Below, piece by piece: positions 26,999 through 35,044 of a stretch of 64,000 bases of DNA. Numbering within the stretch: position 1 is the first letter of the stretch; every line of letters begins with the position of its first letter. Location of the stretch: assembly GCF_002001205.1 (NCBI RefSeq), contig NZ_MUNZ01000054.1, positions 1-64,000 of the forward strand, written 5' to 3'. The position numbers were made by a program, and so were the translations under genes. Under the pieces are notes generated by a model. It was not told where the DNA came from, did not search any database, and worked only from the letters and a program-made list of their open reading frames with translations. Source of the DNA: Hydrogenophaga sp. A37. Lineage in GTDB: Bacteria > Pseudomonadota > Gammaproteobacteria > Burkholderiales > Burkholderiaceae_C.

Positions 26999-29674
26999 TC
27001 AGACCTGCAGCAGACTGACCTGCAGATTGCCCACACCGGCCAGCCCTTCGTGCACCCGCTGCCCGCCTTGCGCGTCCATCTCGATCAGGCGGTAGCGGTA
27101 ACCCGGCTCCAGACCCAGGATGCGGGCGATCACCGGCTTGCGCAATGTCACTTGCCGGGTGGGCACGCTGGCATCGAGCGTGACCGTCGGCCCCTCGTCG
27201 AACTCGATCCGCAGGGACATCAGCGCACCGGCGCCAAAGAACAGCGGACTGGCCGACACCTGCACATCGAAGGTGGCCTCGGTGAACGCCTCGGTGACGG
27301 TCAGCTGGCCCATCAGCAGGGCGAGGTCGGGCTGGATGTCCACATCCAGCGCCGGCACGATCGAGACCAGCGGGAACGATGCCGGCCTGACCTCGTAGCG
27401 AAGGTCAACGGTCTGCCCAGGTCCCACCGGTTCGGCCGGTGGCGGATCGAGCGGCAAGGCCGTCACCCTGTGCAGCTGGCCGCCAACCGGATCGTTCCAG
27501 GCGCCCAGCTCCACCGGATGGACCGCATTGATGCGCACCGGACTCTCGATCCGGTTGCGCAGCGAAACGGCGTGGTGCCCCGGAACGCCGTCGGCGTCCG
27601 CGCGCAAATGCGGTGGATCGAACGCGGTGCCCGTGTTGTCCTTGAGCGAAACCACGAGCGGGATGTCCACCTGCGTGCCGTCGCTGATCGTGGCCGACAC
27701 CCATCCCTGCATCCCGATGCCGGAGGGTGACTGGAAAGAAGCCGCCAACCGCACGAACTGCGCCTCGTCGAGCGACAGCTCATCGGTGACACCTTCGTCG
27801 AATCGGATCACCGCTGCGGGACGCTCCAACGGCTCGGCAACCGCGCCTTCGGCGGGAGGCACGCTCAGGGTGAGACGGGCCGAGCGGGGTGTGAGGGCGG
27901 TCAGCCTGGCTTCGGGACCGAAGTGCTGGCGCGCCAGCAGGCGAAACGCCTGCCCCAGGTACGGCCGGGCCTGGAACGCTAGACGCACCCGGTAGGCCAA
28001 CGACTCGCTTTCCGTCACCACATCGGTGATGGCAAACACCAGCGACGGCAAGAAGGGATGGGCATCGCTGCGCGCCAGACGGAATTCCTGCGGCTCGTAA
28101 TACACCTGGTCGCGCGCCATGGAATCCTGGAAGAAAGTGACGCTCTGCCCATCCGCGTCCAGATCGTGCCTGAACAGCACATGTGCCTGCGACGGATCCA
28201 CCGGCGCGTCAAACATGTAGCCATCGGTCTGCGGATCGAAGGTGCTGTTCAGCGACTGCACGCACTCGACCTCGCGCCGCACCAACACAGGACGGCCCCG
28301 CTTGTCGATGGCCAATCGCCGGGGCAGGGTTCGCGTGATGCGTGTGGCCTCTTCCTTCGACAGCACCACGTCCAGATCGGCCGAATGGCGCTGGAGCAGC
28401 AGCCCCTCGTTGAGCATCAGCGAGCCCACACTGCTGCGGTCAATCCGCAGGTTGGCGACCGTCGGTACTGCGGCCAACGGCGTGAGGTGGGTCGCCAGTG
28501 TGGCGGTCGACACGCTCAGCACAGGCGAACGGGTCATGTGCATCACCAGTGGCGAGGTCCTCCCCACCGTCTTCACCGAAACGGGCGCCACCGGAACGGC
28601 GGCCACCGGCGGCGGCACGGGCTTGGGCGCTGGGGCGACCAAGCTTTCGCGCAGTTGTTTCAGCACCGCAGGATTGAGCTGGACCAAATCCATGTCCGGA
28701 CGCACGGGCTGCACCTTGATCCGGTCACGGATCCACCACTGCTGCCAAGAGCGCTGACCCACCGTCGCCTTGCACACCACCTCCAGGCGTGCGCGGTGCA
28801 CTGGCGAAGTGACGATCTGGTAGAGGCGGTCGTAGTCCTCTTGAGCATGAAACGGCAGCACACAACGGTGCACGCTGGCGCCGACCGGGTTCAGGGGGCC
28901 CAGCGTTTCCCAGATCAGCGGCTGCGCCGGGGAGGTTGCCGCTGAGCGACCCATCACATACTGGCTCAGCCGGTCCTTGCGGCCGTCGGCATCTGTGTAG
29001 TCGTCCAGCACGTCCACCAGCAGCGTCTGGCCGCTTCGCCTTGCCGTGATGGTGGTGACCTTGAAGCCGAACGGGTAGACACCGATCAGCGCATCGCCCG
29101 AGAGCATGGCCGTGGTCTCGCCCCAGTCGCAGTCGCTGGGGTGGCACTTGCCGAAGCCGTGCATGAACCAGCCGCCGTCCACACGCTGCCCGATCAGCAG
29201 GCGGGTCATGCCCCGGGTCGCAGGGTCGGCGTTTTCCCATGGGCCGACCCACGCCTCCGGCACCGATTCACCCGCTGCCACCACCGGCATCTCGTAGCCC
29301 AACCTCAGCGACGCCGTGTGGTCAATCGACCGCATCGCGAAGCGCGCATCGACCGCAGACACCGCCAGCAACTCGATGCTCAACCAGCCCAGTGGACCGA
29401 ACGGATCTTCGTCGGCCGTCCGCAACCGCAGACGGGACGTGTGCCGCCCACCCACCTGGTTCCACTCATACCGGGGCAACTGATACCGGGCACCCACATC
29501 GTCCGACGCTTCGTAGAGCGTCTGGGGCAGCAAAGACCCGTCCGCACTCACAGGCACAGCAGACCCGGCAGGCGCTGTCGGCGCAGGGCGCACCGTTGAC
29601 GTCATGAGCAGCGACTTCAGCTCAAAAGCCTGAAGCCGGTCGCTCATCAAAAGAACTTGCTCGTCGCTCGCCAT
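26999..29674 (-). CDS. first gene of the giant operon: GKCHP-domain plus head-module protein (891 aa)
   Basis: An 891-residue protein. An N-terminal domain contains ENADPATRGMTRLLI (147-161) and GFGKCHPSDCDWG (173-185), a Cys/His/Asp/Trp-rich signature I believe recurs in uncharacterised bacterial beta-sandwich proteins. After a Pro-rich linker (347-368) the operon's head module appears internally at about 511-551 (VTFFQDSMARDQVYYEPQEF, then PSLVFAITD), and strand-rich domains follow. No signal peptide. Start ATG 29674 is preferred over 29707 because AGGAGAGG lies immediately before it. The promoter should lie in 29675-29795. Confidence 0.84.
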   Translation of the reverse strand: MASDEQVLLMSDRLQAFELKSLLMTSTVRPAPTAPAGSAVPVSADGSLLPQTLYEASDDVGARYQLPRYEWNQVGGRHTSRLRLRTADEDPFGPLGWLSIELLAVSAVDARFAMRSIDHTASLRLGYEMPVVAAGESVPEAWVGPWENADPATRGMTRLLIGQRVDGGWFMHGFGKCHPSDCDWGETTAMLSGDALIGVYPFGFKVTTITARRSGQTLLVDVLDDYTDADGRKDRLSQYVMGRSAATSPAQPLIWETLGPLNPVGASVHRCVLPFHAQEDYDRLYQIVTSPVHRARLEVVCKATVGQRSWQQWWIRDRIKVQPVRPDMDLVQLNPAVLKQLRESLVAPAPKPVPPPVAAVPVAPVSVKTVGRTSPLVMHMTRSPVLSVSTATLATHLTPLAAVPTVANLRIDRSSVGSLMLNEGLLLQRHSADLDVVLSKEEATRITRTLPRRLAIDKRGRPVLVRREVECVQSLNSTFDPQTDGYMFDAPVDPSQAHVLFRHDLDADGQSVTFFQDSMARDQVYYEPQEFRLARSDAHPFLPSLVFAITDVVTESESLAYRVRLAFQARPYLGQAFRLLARQHFGPEARLTALTPRSARLTLSVPPAEGAVAEPLERPAAVIRFDEGVTDELSLDEAQFVRLAASFQSPSGIGMQGWVSATISDGTQVDIPLVVSLKDNTGTAFDPPHLRADADGVPGHHAVSLRNRIESPVRINAVHPVELGAWNDPVGGQLHRVTALPLDPPPAEPVGPGQTVDLRYEVRPASFPLVSIVPALDVDIQPDLALLMGQLTVTEAFTEATFDVQVSASPLFFGAGALMSLRIEFDEGPTVTLDASVPTRQVTLRKPVIARILGLEPGYRYRLIEMDAQGGQRVHEGLAGVGNLQVSLLQV

Positions 29675-29795
29675 GTCCTCTCCTGCGAAGGGTGACCCGG
29701 TGAGCACCGTCTCTTCACAAGATCACGGCATCAGCGGGAGGACCCAATGTAGGAGCGATGAAGCCGGAGAACATCCCTCAAACAAGGGACAAGGC

Positions 29796-29831
29796 GGCAT
29801 CGGCATCACCAGAATGGATGACGCCGATGCC
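29796..29831 (-). terminator. strong hairpin after rtcA
   Basis: Arms GGCATCGGC and GCCGATGCC are perfectly complementary over 9 bp. The stem extends inward through TCATC/GGTGA with one wobble, leaving a loop of about six bases. It begins 12 bp after the rtcA stop and separates the RNA-repair operon from the giant operon. A long T run is lacking, so termination may be partial or the hairpin may only protect the 3' end. Confidence 0.65.
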
Positions 29832-29842
29832 TCTGGCTGCCA

Positions 29843-30877
29843 TCAGCGTCGCCAGGCCACTTCCCACCCAGCAGCTGTTCGGGACACCTCGGCCGTCACC
29901 GGCAGAAAGCGCTGGATCACCTCCAGGTTGGTGCGCGTGTGCTCCGTGATCTCGCTGCAGCTGTAGGCCGCCGCTTGACCGCTCTGGTGCACGGCCAGCG
30001 CCCAGGGCAGCGCCAGCTGGTCGGCCAGGTAAGGGCCGGCCGCCGCCGTGCTGGCCTCATAGGCCTTCACCTGGCGCAGCAAGCGGCTGGCCACCTGCTC
30101 CGAGCTCAGCGACTTCTCGCCGAAGCTGGTGAACACCTCGGTCACGTGCTCAAACGCCAGCGTGGCGATCAGCGCATTGCCCGGGCCTTCGTTCTGCCGC
30201 ACGTTGGGCACGCGCAGCTGTTCATCAGACCACCCCAGCGCGCCCTTGAGCAGCGACAGCTCGCGCTCGGCCACCCGGCGCGGCACCGCGGCCACCAGCG
30301 ATTCGGCAAACGGCTCACCGACCGCGCCGCGCTCCAGCAGATCGAACGGGCGCAGGCCGCCCGCAGCGGGCTCGATGGTCGCCACCATCTCACCGCCGCC
30401 GGCGGGATAAAAACCATGGCGGCGCAGCGACGCCTCGACCTTCACACCCAGGCGCGCAAGCTGCGGCAAAAATGCCCGCTCGATGAAGTGGAAGTTCGGC
30501 GCCAGCGGGTTGTGCGTGCCGCCCGAGAGCTTGAGCTGGCTGGGCGCAGGCGCGAGCATCAGCGCGGGCAGCACCGTCTGCAGCACCAGCAGGCAACTGC
30601 CGGCCGAGCCGATGGCAAACGCGTGTTCACCCGGACGCAACGCGCCCGGCTCGAACACCAGCGTCTGCGAGCCCAGCTCGGCCCCGCTCACCTGCGCACC
30701 ACTCACGGCCTGCGCCGCCAGCACGCAGGCCAGGTGCTGGCGCATCAGGCCCGGCTTGGGACGTTTGGCGCGGATGTTCTCGATGCGCACCGGCTGGCCG
30801 GTGATCATCGACAGCGACAGGCTGGTGCGCAGGATCTGGCCACCGCCTTCGCCGGTGGAGCCGTCGATGGTCAACAT
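29843..30877 (-). CDS. rtcA: RNA 3'-terminal phosphate cyclase
   Basis: A 344-residue enzyme that converts RNA 3'-phosphates to 2',3'-cyclic phosphates using ATP, via an adenylated His. The N-terminal TIDGSTGEGGGQILRTSLSL and KRPKPGLMRQHL are hallmark motifs. The C-terminal EHTRTNLE segment puts the nucleophile at His313. The length is normal. It is the last gene of the RNA-repair operon and overlaps rlaP by 7 bp. In other bacteria rtcA follows rtcB directly; here four genes and a scar intervene. Cytoplasmic; expression is expected to depend on RtcR and sigma-54. Confidence 0.96.
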   Translation of the reverse strand: MLTIDGSTGEGGGQILRTSLSLSMITGQPVRIENIRAKRPKPGLMRQHLACVLAAQAVSGAQVSGAELGSQTLVFEPGALRPGEHAFAIGSAGSCLLVLQTVLPALMLAPAPSQLKLSGGTHNPLAPNFHFIERAFLPQLARLGVKVEASLRRHGFYPAGGGEMVATIEPAAGGLRPFDLLERGAVGEPFAESLVAAVPRRVAERELSLLKGALGWSDEQLRVPNVRQNEGPGNALIATLAFEHVTEVFTSFGEKSLSSEQVASRLLRQVKAYEASTAAAGPYLADQLALPWALAVHQSGQAAAYSCSEITEHTRTNLEVIQRFLPVTAEVSRTAAGWEVAWRR

Positions 30878-31728
30878 GGCTGGGGCTCCTGCGCTAGCGT
30901 GTGCGCGTCGGGTTCGTACCGCAGCACCGAGTCGAACAACATCGCGTCCAGCGGTACCTGGCCCGCAGGAGGCAAGGCCTGCACAGGCTCGGCCGCGTTG
31001 CGCGCCAGCTCGGCCTCGATGAAGGCGTGGATGCCCGGCCAGCGCGGGCTGGTCGCTGCTTCGCCGGCGCGCATCTTCACCTCCAGCAGCGCGTTGATCT
31101 CGGCGATCAGCGCAGAGTCTGCGGTGGCGTCCAGCGTGTGCTGTGCGAGCTCGGCAAAGCGCATGGGCGGCACGCCGGGCCGCGTGTGGATCCAGCGCGC
31201 CGCCAACAGGGGGCGCAGCACGTAGAGGTACTTCTTGTAGCGCACCTCATCGGCCTGCAGGTGTTCGCGGAAGTTCTTCTTGGCCATGGAGGCGTAGTGG
31301 TGCCAGCCTTTGGCGTTGGAGAACACCTGCTCGGCCAGTGCGCGAAAGCGGGTCATCGTGTCGGTCTCTTCGCGGTAGACGATGGGCGAACACAGCCACT
31401 CCAGCAGCGTGGGGTTGGACTCGCGCATCAGCCCCAGCGCCTTGCGCAGGTCCCAGCCGTTGATGTCCAGGTCGCCACTGATGGGGAGTTCGATCACATC
31501 GCGCCCCGGCGCCACCGTCAGGTACCACGGCAGGCGGTTCACGTAGATGAAGCGCACGTCGTAGTCGCTGTCGGGCGAGGCAAAGCCCCAGCCCCGGCTG
31601 CCCGACTCGCAGGCGAACAGGATGGTGACCTGGTGCTGGGCTTCGATGGCGCGCAGGTGGGCCATGACCTGCTCGCGCATGGCGGGGTCGATGGGGTGAG
31701 CGGAGTGGAGGAATTCTTGTTGTTTCAT
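30871..31728 (-). CDS. RlaP-type nucleotidyltransferase of RNA-repair operons
   Basis: A 285-residue predicted nucleotidyltransferase of the DNA polymerase beta superfamily. Residues 43-60 hold the GSRG-x(8)-DxD core (GSRGWGFASPDSDYD, metal ligands Asp55 and Asp57). The remainder is helical (KNFREHLQADEVRYKKYLYVLRPLLAARW). The RlaP family is known from bacterial RNA-repair neighbourhoods and is thought to add nucleotides to RNA ends; the reaction here is inferred. It lies 6 bp after rnz and overlaps rtcA, so it is translated with both. Confidence 0.87.
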   Translation of the reverse strand: MKQQEFLHSAHPIDPAMREQVMAHLRAIEAQHQVTILFACESGSRGWGFASPDSDYDVRFIYVNRLPWYLTVAPGRDVIELPISGDLDINGWDLRKALGLMRESNPTLLEWLCSPIVYREETDTMTRFRALAEQVFSNAKGWHHYASMAKKNFREHLQADEVRYKKYLYVLRPLLAARWIHTRPGVPPMRFAELAQHTLDATADSALIAEINALLEVKMRAGEAATSPRWPGIHAFIEAELARNAAEPVQALPPAGQVPLDAMLFDSVLRYEPDAHTLAQEPQPC

Positions 31729-31734
31729 GGTGCT

Positions 31735-32721
31735 TCAAGCGTGTTCATTGCCGGCGTTGGCGCGGTCACTGTGTTGCAGCCGCAGTTGCCCTTGTTCATT
31801 CAGTTCGAAGGCATCGAAGTCCCGCCCCAGCCACAGCTGGCCCTGGTATTGCGCGCGCGCCTCTGCTTCCAGTTCGGCCTGTCCTGCGTCGTCGTGGTGG
31901 CGTTGGCTGAAGTGCGTGAGCACCAGGTTGGGCACACCCACCTGCTGGGCAAAGGTGGCCACGCCTTTCGCGCTGCTGTGCATGGGGCCAGGCCCCACCT
32001 TGTCCAGGGCCGCCTGCGTGTAGGTCGCTTCGTGCACCAGCACCTGGGCATCGGCGCACGCGGTCTGCAGCATCGACGGATCGGCATTGTCTCCGCCGAA
32101 GACCGCCCGAACGCGGCGAGACTGGTGCGCAACAAAATCCGCGCTCTTGAGCACAGCGCCTTCAAACTCAAGGTCCTGGCCCGACTGCAAGGCCTTCCAG
32201 GCAGGCCCCGGCGGAAGGCCGGTGTCCCGCAAGGCGGTGGTGTCGAGATGCACCGTGTCGTGCCGCACCTCCACACCAAACGCGTGGCACGCCACCCGGT
32301 GGTAAAGCGGATGGGCGGTGATGCGAACACCTGGCGACTGCCAGACCACCGGCTGCAGCGCGCTGTCCACATGGTGAACGTCGTACGGCAGATGCAGGTC
32401 CGTGCATTCGCGTGTGGACGCCAGCCATGTCCACACCGGCAAGGGCGCCACCAGGGTCAATGGCGCCGTGCGACCGGCCATGCCGGCGCTGGCCAGCAGA
32501 CCCGGCAAACCATAGCAGTGGTCGCCATGCACATGGGTGATGCAGATGGCTTGCAACGAGCGCAAGGAATGGCCGGTTCGTTGCAGCTGGTGTTGCGTGC
32601 CTTCGCCCGCGTCGATGAGAAACCAGTCGCGAGCGCCGGCGGGCTGCACCGCCAGGCCAGTGACGTTGCGCAGCTTGGTTGGCGCGCCGGAGGAGGTGCC
32701 CAGGAAGGTGAAGTTCAGCAT
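31735..32721 (-). CDS. rnz: ribonuclease Z-family metallo-beta-lactamase nuclease
   Basis: A 328-residue protein with the RNase Z/ElaC pattern: FLGTSSGAPTKLRN at the N-terminus, the zinc motif HVHGDH (63-68), DAGEGTQHQL, the later HEATY and the C-terminal LTHFSQRH. Such enzymes trim tRNA 3' trailers or degrade RNA 3' ends. Its presence inside an Rtc operon, downstream of tRNA-mimicking Y RNAs, suggests that it works on damaged tRNA or on those RNAs, which is inference. The first 40 or so codons are duplicated in the scar at 33431-33610. Confidence 0.93.
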   Translation of the reverse strand: MLNFTFLGTSSGAPTKLRNVTGLAVQPAGARDWFLIDAGEGTQHQLQRTGHSLRSLQAICITHVHGDHCYGLPGLLASAGMAGRTAPLTLVAPLPVWTWLASTRECTDLHLPYDVHHVDSALQPVVWQSPGVRITAHPLYHRVACHAFGVEVRHDTVHLDTTALRDTGLPPGPAWKALQSGQDLEFEGAVLKSADFVAHQSRRVRAVFGGDNADPSMLQTACADAQVLVHEATYTQAALDKVGPGPMHSSAKGVATFAQQVGVPNLVLTHFSQRHHDDAGQAELEAEARAQYQGQLWLGRDFDAFELNEQGQLRLQHSDRANAGNEHA

Positions 32722-32755
32722 GATTCTTGTTGTTGTCTTGATCAGTGTTTGGTCT

Positions 32756-33394
32756 CTATTCGATTCCCAAGCTTTTTAAAGCCGCCGCCGCCGCGTCCGA
32801 AGCCACGCGCTCCCAAGAGCCATAGCGACGCCCCTCCATGTGGCGCAACGCAGCCAGCGCCCGCAGTTGAGCGATTTCTTCTGTACCACCCCAACGTCCC
32901 AGAACCTGAATCGCGACCACACGATGCCCCCACCACTTGCTCTGCAGCGCATGGGCTATTTGTTCAAGCGCTGCTGCGTCGGGCGGCTTAGACCCCAGCG
33001 CGCGCAGCGCCTCGACCTCTTGCGCGAGACGGTTGGCACCCGGCACCGCCAGTGCCTCGTTGATTCTCGCGCGGCGCGCACGACGACATTCCAGGCAGCG
33101 TTTGGCCCGGCTGTCTATCGGCGCTTGCACCGTTTCGTACCACCACTTCTGCTGCTTCGCCGTCCATACCTCTTCGCTGGCGCAATCGGCGCAAACGAAA
33201 ACCTTGTCCAAATAGAACTCGGGGAGAACGCAGCTGTTGTTCAAGCCACTCAGAAGCTGTGTATCGGCCATCACCAGGCCAAGCACATGCCCATCGCGGC
33301 CCAAAGGCATTGATTGCAACTGCGTCTGAGCACGCTGCGCGCGTGCCAGTCGCAATTGCTTGATCTCCGTACGTCGCTGTTTATTGCTCTTCAT
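32756..33394 (-). CDS. zinc-ribbon plus HEAT-like protein
   Basis: A 212-residue protein with a basic N-terminus (residues 1-25) and a treble-clef or zinc-ribbon segment. In that segment FVCADCASEEVWTAKQQKWW and RCLECRRARR supply two CxxC pairs, as in probable zinc-ribbon domains of the zf-trcl kind. A helical C-terminus follows with HEAT-like features (SKWWGHRVVAIQVLGRWGG, then REAL-type helices). Start ATG 33394 is chosen for its GGAGG site. It lies 34 bp upstream of rnz. With the second HEAT gene it forms a pair of non-core genes inserted between rtcB and rnz. Its role in RNA repair is unknown. Confidence 0.85.
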   Translation of the reverse strand: MKSNKQRRTEIKQLRLARAQRAQTQLQSMPLGRDGHVLGLVMADTQLLSGLNNSCVLPEFYLDKVFVCADCASEEVWTAKQQKWWYETVQAPIDSRAKRCLECRRARRARINEALAVPGANRLAQEVEALRALGSKPPDAAALEQIAHALQSKWWGHRVVAIQVLGRWGGTEEIAQLRALAALRHMEGRRYGSWERVASDAAAAALKSLGIE

Positions 33395-33430
33395 TTCACA
33401 TCCTCCAAAACGGCGTCCTTGTGGCACCGC

Positions 33431-33610
33431 CTACCTCTTTACACACAACACTTGCTTGAAAGCGCACGCCACCGCACCAGGTCTTTCTGCGCATCCATCA
33501 CCGAGGAGAACCCTGTTGCGCCCGCCAGCGGACTGAACCACCAGGCCGGTGACGTTGCGTTGCCTGGTGGGCACGCCTGAGGAGATGCCCAGGAAGGTGA
33601 AGTTCAGCAT
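33431..33610 (-). pseudogene. chimeric scar: rnz 5' end fused to rtcB 3' end
   Basis: A 59-codon open frame. Its first 30 or so codons (MLNFTFLGISSGVPTRQRNV...) copy the start of rnz at 32721. Its last codons (...FKQVLCVKR, stop) copy the end of rtcB at 35045 (LKQVLCVKG). The flanking DNA matches both parents beyond the codons, including the bases before the rnz ATG and after the rtcB stop. It is far too short for either enzyme. The simplest reading is a tandem duplication of a unit running from the rtcB end through a cargo gene to the rnz start, with this junction left between the two cargo genes. Confidence 0.88.
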
Positions 33611-33685
33611 GTTCTTGTCGTTCTTGGTCGAGCGTTTGGCCTATCGCCAACAAAGCTCTGCGAAGTGGGTGATCGTTCTTGGTGT

Positions 33686-35026
33686 TCACACCACGCCAAA
33701 CGTCCTCAGATGAAAGTCGAGGGTTTGCTGCAGTTGAGCATCCAAGTGCTGGCGTCTGGCGGACCAAAGCTCCGCCAGACGCGCTGCCTGCACCGAGCCC
33801 GGGCCATGGCAATACGAACGGCTTTCCTGGGGCCAATGGGCGAGCGCAGCGATCAGCAGGTTCTCCTTACCCAGTTCCTTGCTCATGGGCCACAACGCCA
33901 GCAGGCATTCGAGGCGATCCCATACGGGATACAACGACCTTATGGACAACACGCGAAGCATCTTTTCGATGGTCGGATCACGCTGCACGACCTGCAACAG
34001 CTGAGGCAGTGGCGGCACCCAGGCGCCACGGTGCGCCTTGTCGAGCAGAAGCTTCTGCACCCGAGGTGAGGGATCGGCAAAAGCCTGCTGCAACCAATGC
34101 GCTTTTCCATCGGCATCGCTCTTGACCAGTCGGATCAACAACGCATCGCGCCGCAAACGGGGCCATGGGCTGTCCAGCCACGAGTCACTCACAGCCGATG
34201 CTCTGCCGGGATCGATGTCCAGCAGCCACTGCATGGCCGCCCGACGCAGTCGCGTGGATTTCAGCTCATCGCTGGCCACTTCCGCAGCCCGCTCAGCAAC
34301 GTGTTCCACGCCTCCGTTCGAGCGCAACCATCGCAAGCACCACCAGCGGACGTGGGAGTTGGCGTCGAGGTCCATGGCTCGAACCACGCCGTCGGTCGCG
34401 TCATCGGGGTTCTCCACAAGCCAGCGCACAGCCTCATGCCGCACAGCGGCAAACGGCGTGGCGCACGCGGTCTGGTACAGATGCCGACGTCGTTCGGGAG
34501 AGGTCAGCCCCGCAAACTGCGACACCGCCCTCGAAGCCATCAACACGTCATCACCGGACAGCGCCCTCTCCAGCAGCGGCACTCGGTCATCGTCGTCTTG
34601 CGCGGCCAACCACTGCGCGTCGAACACAAAGCGCCGCACCCGAAGGCCTGCCGTTCGCGTTGCATCGATCACCTGAGGGAGGTGCTCGGGTCGACTCAGA
34701 AACAGCGATATCTCCTTCAACATCGGCGCATGGTCGGCTCGTCGTGTTCGCTCCAGATCGACCACCGCATCGATGGCCGTGATCCAGTCCACCAGATAGG
34801 TCGGTTGCATCAGGGATCGCACGGCCGCATTGGCGGCCACACGCACCTGCGGCACCCAGTCATTGAGCCGCACCAGCAGCATCGGCAAGGTGCCGCGCTG
34901 CGGCCGAGACACCAGTGACTTGACCGCTGCTTCGCGCACGAAACCGCTGTGGGAGCACAAATCAGAAGCGTCCTCAACGCCACTGTCTGATGCACCGCCA
35001 AACAGCTTTCTCAGAAAGTCCTTCAT
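33686..35026 (-). CDS. HEAT-repeat protein of the RNA-repair operon
   Basis: A 446-residue all-helical protein with HEAT-type repeats. Repeated patterns of the form VREAAVKSLVSRP, VRVAANAAVRSL, VRHEAVRWLVENP, VRWWCLRWLRSN and LRRDALLIRLVKS occur about every 35-40 residues. HEAT solenoids serve as protein or nucleic-acid binding scaffolds. Start ATG 35026 has a GGGAGATGGGGAC leader; an in-frame ATG at 35041 is the alternative. It begins 18 bp after rtcB. No relationship of this protein to Rtc function is known to me; it occupies the same inter-rtcB/rnz slot as the zinc-ribbon/HEAT gene. Confidence 0.88.
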   Translation of the reverse strand: MKDFLRKLFGGASDSGVEDASDLCSHSGFVREAAVKSLVSRPQRGTLPMLLVRLNDWVPQVRVAANAAVRSLMQPTYLVDWITAIDAVVDLERTRRADHAPMLKEISLFLSRPEHLPQVIDATRTAGLRVRRFVFDAQWLAAQDDDDRVPLLERALSGDDVLMASRAVSQFAGLTSPERRRHLYQTACATPFAAVRHEAVRWLVENPDDATDGVVRAMDLDANSHVRWWCLRWLRSNGGVEHVAERAAEVASDELKSTRLRRAAMQWLLDIDPGRASAVSDSWLDSPWPRLRRDALLIRLVKSDADGKAHWLQQAFADPSPRVQKLLLDKAHRGAWVPPLPQLLQVVQRDPTIEKMLRVLSIRSLYPVWDRLECLLALWPMSKELGKENLLIAALAHWPQESRSYCHGPGSVQAARLAELWSARRQHLDAQLQQTLDFHLRTFGVV

Positions 35027-35044
35027 GTCCCCATCTCCCATGTC

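Noticed and set aside
10195-29674. Interpretation of the giant operon as a phage tail, contractile injection system or Tc/Rhs toxin locus.
   Set aside because: No sheath, tube, baseplate, AAA+ ATPase, Rhs or YD repeats, or spike motif was found in any of the nine products.
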